Of a stretch of 34,551 nucleotides of DNA, positions 32,139 to 34,551 are shown piece after piece. Both the position numbers and the translations under genes were made by a program. The notes below the pieces were generated by a model that did not search any database, was not told the DNA's origin, and saw only the letters and a program-made list of their open reading frames with translations. Within the stretch, counting starts at the first letter, position 1, and each line of letters starts with the position of its first letter. The DNA is from an uncultured Subdoligranulum sp. (lineage in GTDB: Bacteria > Bacillota > Clostridia > Oscillospirales > Ruminococcaceae): the NCBI GenBank assembly GCA_904390925.1, contig CAJFMB010000015.1, positions 1 through 34,551 on the forward strand. The letters run 5' to 3'.

Positions 32139-32175
32139 AAAAACAGCCCGGCCGGGCAGACTGCCGGTCGGGCTG
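32139..32175 (-). terminator. Terminator downstream of pheT
   Basis: CAGCCCGACCGG (32175 leftwards) pairs with CCGGCCGGGCTG around an 8-base loop, with one unpaired position, followed by TTTTTGTGTTTTC on the minus strand. It begins 24 bases after the pheT stop. Confidence 0.88.
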
Positions 32176-32198
32176 ATGAAAAAGGTTCTTCTGAACAA

Positions 32199-34551
32199 TC
32201 AGCGGATTTCGACGCCGAGACGATACTTCAGGTTACCCAGAATCTTCTTGACGAAGCGGTCCACTTCCTCATTGGTCAATTCCTTGCTGTCCGGCACAAA
32301 GTGCAGCGTGAAGGCCATGCTCTTTTTGCCTTCACCCAGCTGCTCGCCGCGGTAGATGTCAAACAGTTGAATCTCACCCACATGGGGGCAGGCCTTGCGC
32401 ATTTCGTGGACGATATCGCCGCAGGTGACCTCCTCGTTGGCAACCAGGGCCAGGTCCCGGCTGACGATATCAAACTCGGGGATGGGACGGTAGCGCAGGT
32501 TGGGGTTGACCAGCTCGGAGAAGGCCACATAGTCGATCTCACCCAGATAGATGTTCTGGTGGGTCTTGCTGTCCTTGGGCAGCTTGAGCTCGGCGGTGAC
32601 ATCGTTGGCCAGCTTGCCGAAGCAGCCGATCCGCTTGCCCTGGCAGAGAATGTCGGCGGAGATACCGGGATGCAGCCAGGGTGTGGAGGTGGCGCGCTGG
32701 TAGTCAAAGGTCAGGCCGAACTGCTCGCCCAGAGCCTCCACGGCGCCCTTGATCCGGAAGAAGTCCTCATCATCGCCCCAGGCCACAAAGCCCAGGTGCA
32801 GGCGTTCCTCAGGCAGCTCGGTGACGGGAATCTGCTTGGGAATATAGATGTTGGACAGCTCGAACAGGCGGCCGGCGGTGTTGCCGTTTTTCAGGTTGAT
32901 GACGGCAGAGTTCAGCAGCGAAGGCGCCAGCAGCGACCGCATGATGGTCAGGTTGGAGCTGATTGGGTTGAGGATGCGGATGACATTGCGCTCGGGGGCA
33001 TCGGCGGCAATGTGCAGGGCATCCAGGTCAGCGTCGGCATAGAAAGCCAGGGTCTCAGCCTCGTAGAAGCCCTGGGCGCAGAGCACCCGCTTGACCTTGG
33101 CGCGACGGTGCTGCTCCGGGGTCAGGCCGCCGCTGGTGACGGTGGCAGCCTTCAGGAAGGTGGGAACAATGTGCTCGTAGCCGTACTCGCGGATGACTTC
33201 CTCCGCCAGATCCGGCTCGCCCACCTCGATATCCTCGCGGTAGCGGGGTGCGATGACATCCAGCTTGTCCCCGTCACGGGTGACCTGGAATTCCAGGCGG
33301 GTCAGGATATCCACCACAGCGTCGCCGGGCACCTCGATGCCCAGGATGCGGTTGATGCCGCTGATGCTGGCGCTGATGTGCTTGCCCTCGCGGGGGGCGC
33401 CTGCGCTCACGTCAAAGGCGCTGGCGGTGACCTCGCCGCAGCCCAGCTCCTGGATCAGGTGCAGGGCGCGGGCCATGCCCAGCTCGGCGGTGTACTCGGA
33501 GACGCCCTTCTCGTAATGGCTGGAGGCGTCGGTGGACTGGCCCAGGCTGCGGGAAGTCTTGCGGATGCTGTCCCGGGCAAACTTGGCGGACTCAAACAGC
33601 AGCTGGGTGGTCTTGTCGGTGATCTCGCTGTTCAGGCCGCCCATGACACCGGCCAGAGCCACCGGCTTGGAACCGTCGCAGATGACCAGATTGTTGTGGT
33701 TGAGGGTGAACTCCTTGCTGTCCAGGGTGACGATCTTCTCGCCGTCCTGGGCGCGGCGGACAATGATCTGGCAGCTTTCCAGCGTGGACATGTCAAAGGC
33801 ATGCATGGGCTGGCCGATCTCCAGCATGACGTAGTTGGTGATATCCACCACGTTGGAGATGCTGCGCAGGCCGCACAGGGCCAGGTGGCGCTTCATCCAG
33901 CGGGGAGACTCGCCGGGGGTGATGTTGCGCACATAGTGGCCCAGGTAGCGGGGGCAGAGATCGGGCGCTTCCACCGAGATGGAAAGACGCGGGTCCTTGT
34001 AGTCGCTGGTGGTGTAGTCGGTGGCGGGCATCTTGAGGGGCTTGTTCAGCACAGCGGCCACCTCTCGGGCAATGCCCAGGACCGACTGGCAGTCGGCACG
34101 GTTGGCGGTGATGGAGATGTCGAAGATGTAGTCGTCCAGGCCCACAACCGAACGGATGTCGGTGCCGGGAACCGTATCCTTGGGCAGGTCCAGCAGACCG
34201 TAGACCTCGGCGCCGGGGTACAGGTCATCGTTCAGGCCCAGTTCCTCGCCGCTGCAGAGCATGCCGTTGGACTCGACACCCATCAGGGGTTTGGCCTTGA
34301 TTTTGACGCCGCCGGGCAGCGTGGAGCCGTCCAGCGCGGCGGGGGTGTGCATGCCCACATAGACGTTGGGTGCGCCGGTGCTGATCTGGATGTCGTGGCC
34401 GTACTCGCCGCAGTCCACCTTGCAGATGTGCAGATGGGTACCCTCCTGAGGCACCGCCTCGGTCACCACGCCCACAACGACGCGGCTGATCTCGGCGCCC
34501 AGGTCGATGAGCTCCTCCACCTCGAACCCGCAGGAGAAGAGTTTGCGCTCC
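32199..34551 (-). CDS. pheT: Phenylalanyl-tRNA synthetase beta subunit, 5' end outside window
   Basis: This is the beta subunit of the alpha2beta2 enzyme that charges tRNA-Phe and edits Tyr-tRNA-Phe. The track ORF begins at an internal GTG, but the frame stays open to the window edge and reads ERKLFSCGFEVEELIDLG, normal PheT sequence, so only the first few codons are missing. Visible parts are the EMAP-type tRNA-binding domain (HICKVDCGEYG to SNGMLCSGEELGL), B3/4 editing domain (LCGLRSISNVVDITNYVMLEIGQPMHAFD), B5 domain, catalytic-like core, and C-terminal FDX-ACB anticodon-binding domain (FDIVSRDLALVANEEV). The last ~780 codons are present. pheS is expected just beyond the right edge. Confidence 0.97.
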   Translation of the reverse strand, partial: ERKLFSCGFEVEELIDLGAEISRVVVGVVTEAVPQEGTHLHICKVDCGEYGHDIQISTGAPNVYVGMHTPAALDGSTLPGGVKIKAKPLMGVESNGMLCSGEELGLNDDLYPGAEVYGLLDLPKDTVPGTDIRSVVGLDDYIFDISITANRADCQSVLGIAREVAAVLNKPLKMPATDYTTSDYKDPRLSISVEAPDLCPRYLGHYVRNITPGESPRWMKRHLALCGLRSISNVVDITNYVMLEIGQPMHAFDMSTLESCQIIVRRAQDGEKIVTLDSKEFTLNHNNLVICDGSKPVALAGVMGGLNSEITDKTTQLLFESAKFARDSIRKTSRSLGQSTDASSHYEKGVSEYTAELGMARALHLIQELGCGEVTASAFDVSAGAPREGKHISASISGINRILGIEVPGDAVVDILTRLEFQVTRDGDKLDVIAPRYREDIEVGEPDLAEEVIREYGYEHIVPTFLKAATVTSGGLTPEQHRRAKVKRVLCAQGFYEAETLAFYADADLDALHIAADAPERNVIRILNPISSNLTIMRSLLAPSLLNSAVINLKNGNTAGRLFELSNIYIPKQIPVTELPEERLHLGFVAWGDDEDFFRIKGAVEALGEQFGLTFDYQRATSTPWLHPGISADILCQGKRIGCFGKLANDVTAELKLPKDSKTHQNIYLGEIDYVAFSELVNPNLRYRPIPEFDIVSRDLALVANEEVTCGDIVHEMRKACPHVGEIQLFDIYRGEQLGEGKKSMAFTLHFVPDSKELTNEEVDRFVKKILGNLKYRLGVEIR

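Overview
The window is 34.5 kb of GC-rich chromosome. It looks like a Gram-positive anaerobe of the Clostridia, most likely the Oscillospirales/Ruminococcaceae (Faecalibacterium, Gemmiger or Subdoligranulum type). That placement is inferred from gene families and regulation: a lysine riboswitch, a T-box in front of alaS, Rex, RNase M5, a TepA-type ClpP homologue, a VanZ-like protein and a two-gene B12-dependent methionine synthase. No rRNA is present. Almost every gene is a core or housekeeping gene. Only the first ~850 bases look like accessory or decayed DNA.

Layout. (1) 1-850: four tRNA-Arg(CCU)-like 5' halves on the minus strand. One is cut by the window edge and three have broken or displaced 3' halves. 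The surrounding DNA is AT-richer and holds a three-way repeat hairpin. (2) queA on minus, divergent from a lysine-riboswitch operon on plus: asd, dapA, dapB, a CapA-like exported protein and a free-standing ACT-domain protein (1980-7077), closed by a strong shared terminator. (3) A minus-strand run HIT - phosphoribosyltransferase - comEC - holA - rnmV (11812 to 7138) with coupled or overlapping genes. (4) T-box-controlled alaS. (5) A class B penicillin-binding protein, a VanZ-like protein with a probable CTG start, and an alpha/beta hydrolase, all minus. (6) ftsK - ComEC-like metallo-beta-lactamase protein - metF - MetH reactivation-domain protein - metH, all minus, preceded by a structured ~320-nt leader. 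(7) tepA on minus, divergent from rex and tdk on plus. (8) A monoacylglycerol-lipase-like hydrolase, a pyrimidine-nucleoside phosphorylase behind an attenuator-like leader, and pheT, which runs off the right edge; all minus.

How the parts work together. asd/dapA/dapB carry aspartyl phosphate to tetrahydrodipicolinate for lysine and peptidoglycan, under lysine feedback through the riboswitch. The ACT protein resembles the regulatory half of aspartokinase and may add protein-level feedback. metF, metH and the reactivation protein form one methionine/one-carbon module in which MetH's fourth domain is a separate gene. ComEC here has lost the metal-binding motif of its C-terminal nuclease-like domain, while an intact secreted or anchored domain of that family is encoded elsewhere in the window. 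Three leaders (near 450, upstream of ftsK, upstream of the nucleoside phosphorylase) have mutually exclusive pairing and no recognised riboswitch class. I found no CRISPR array, insertion sequence, toxin-antitoxin pair or obvious defence system.

Limits: everything is read by eye. No alignment, covariance or folding calculation was run. The best candidates for something undescribed are the tRNA-half cluster and the ftsK leader.
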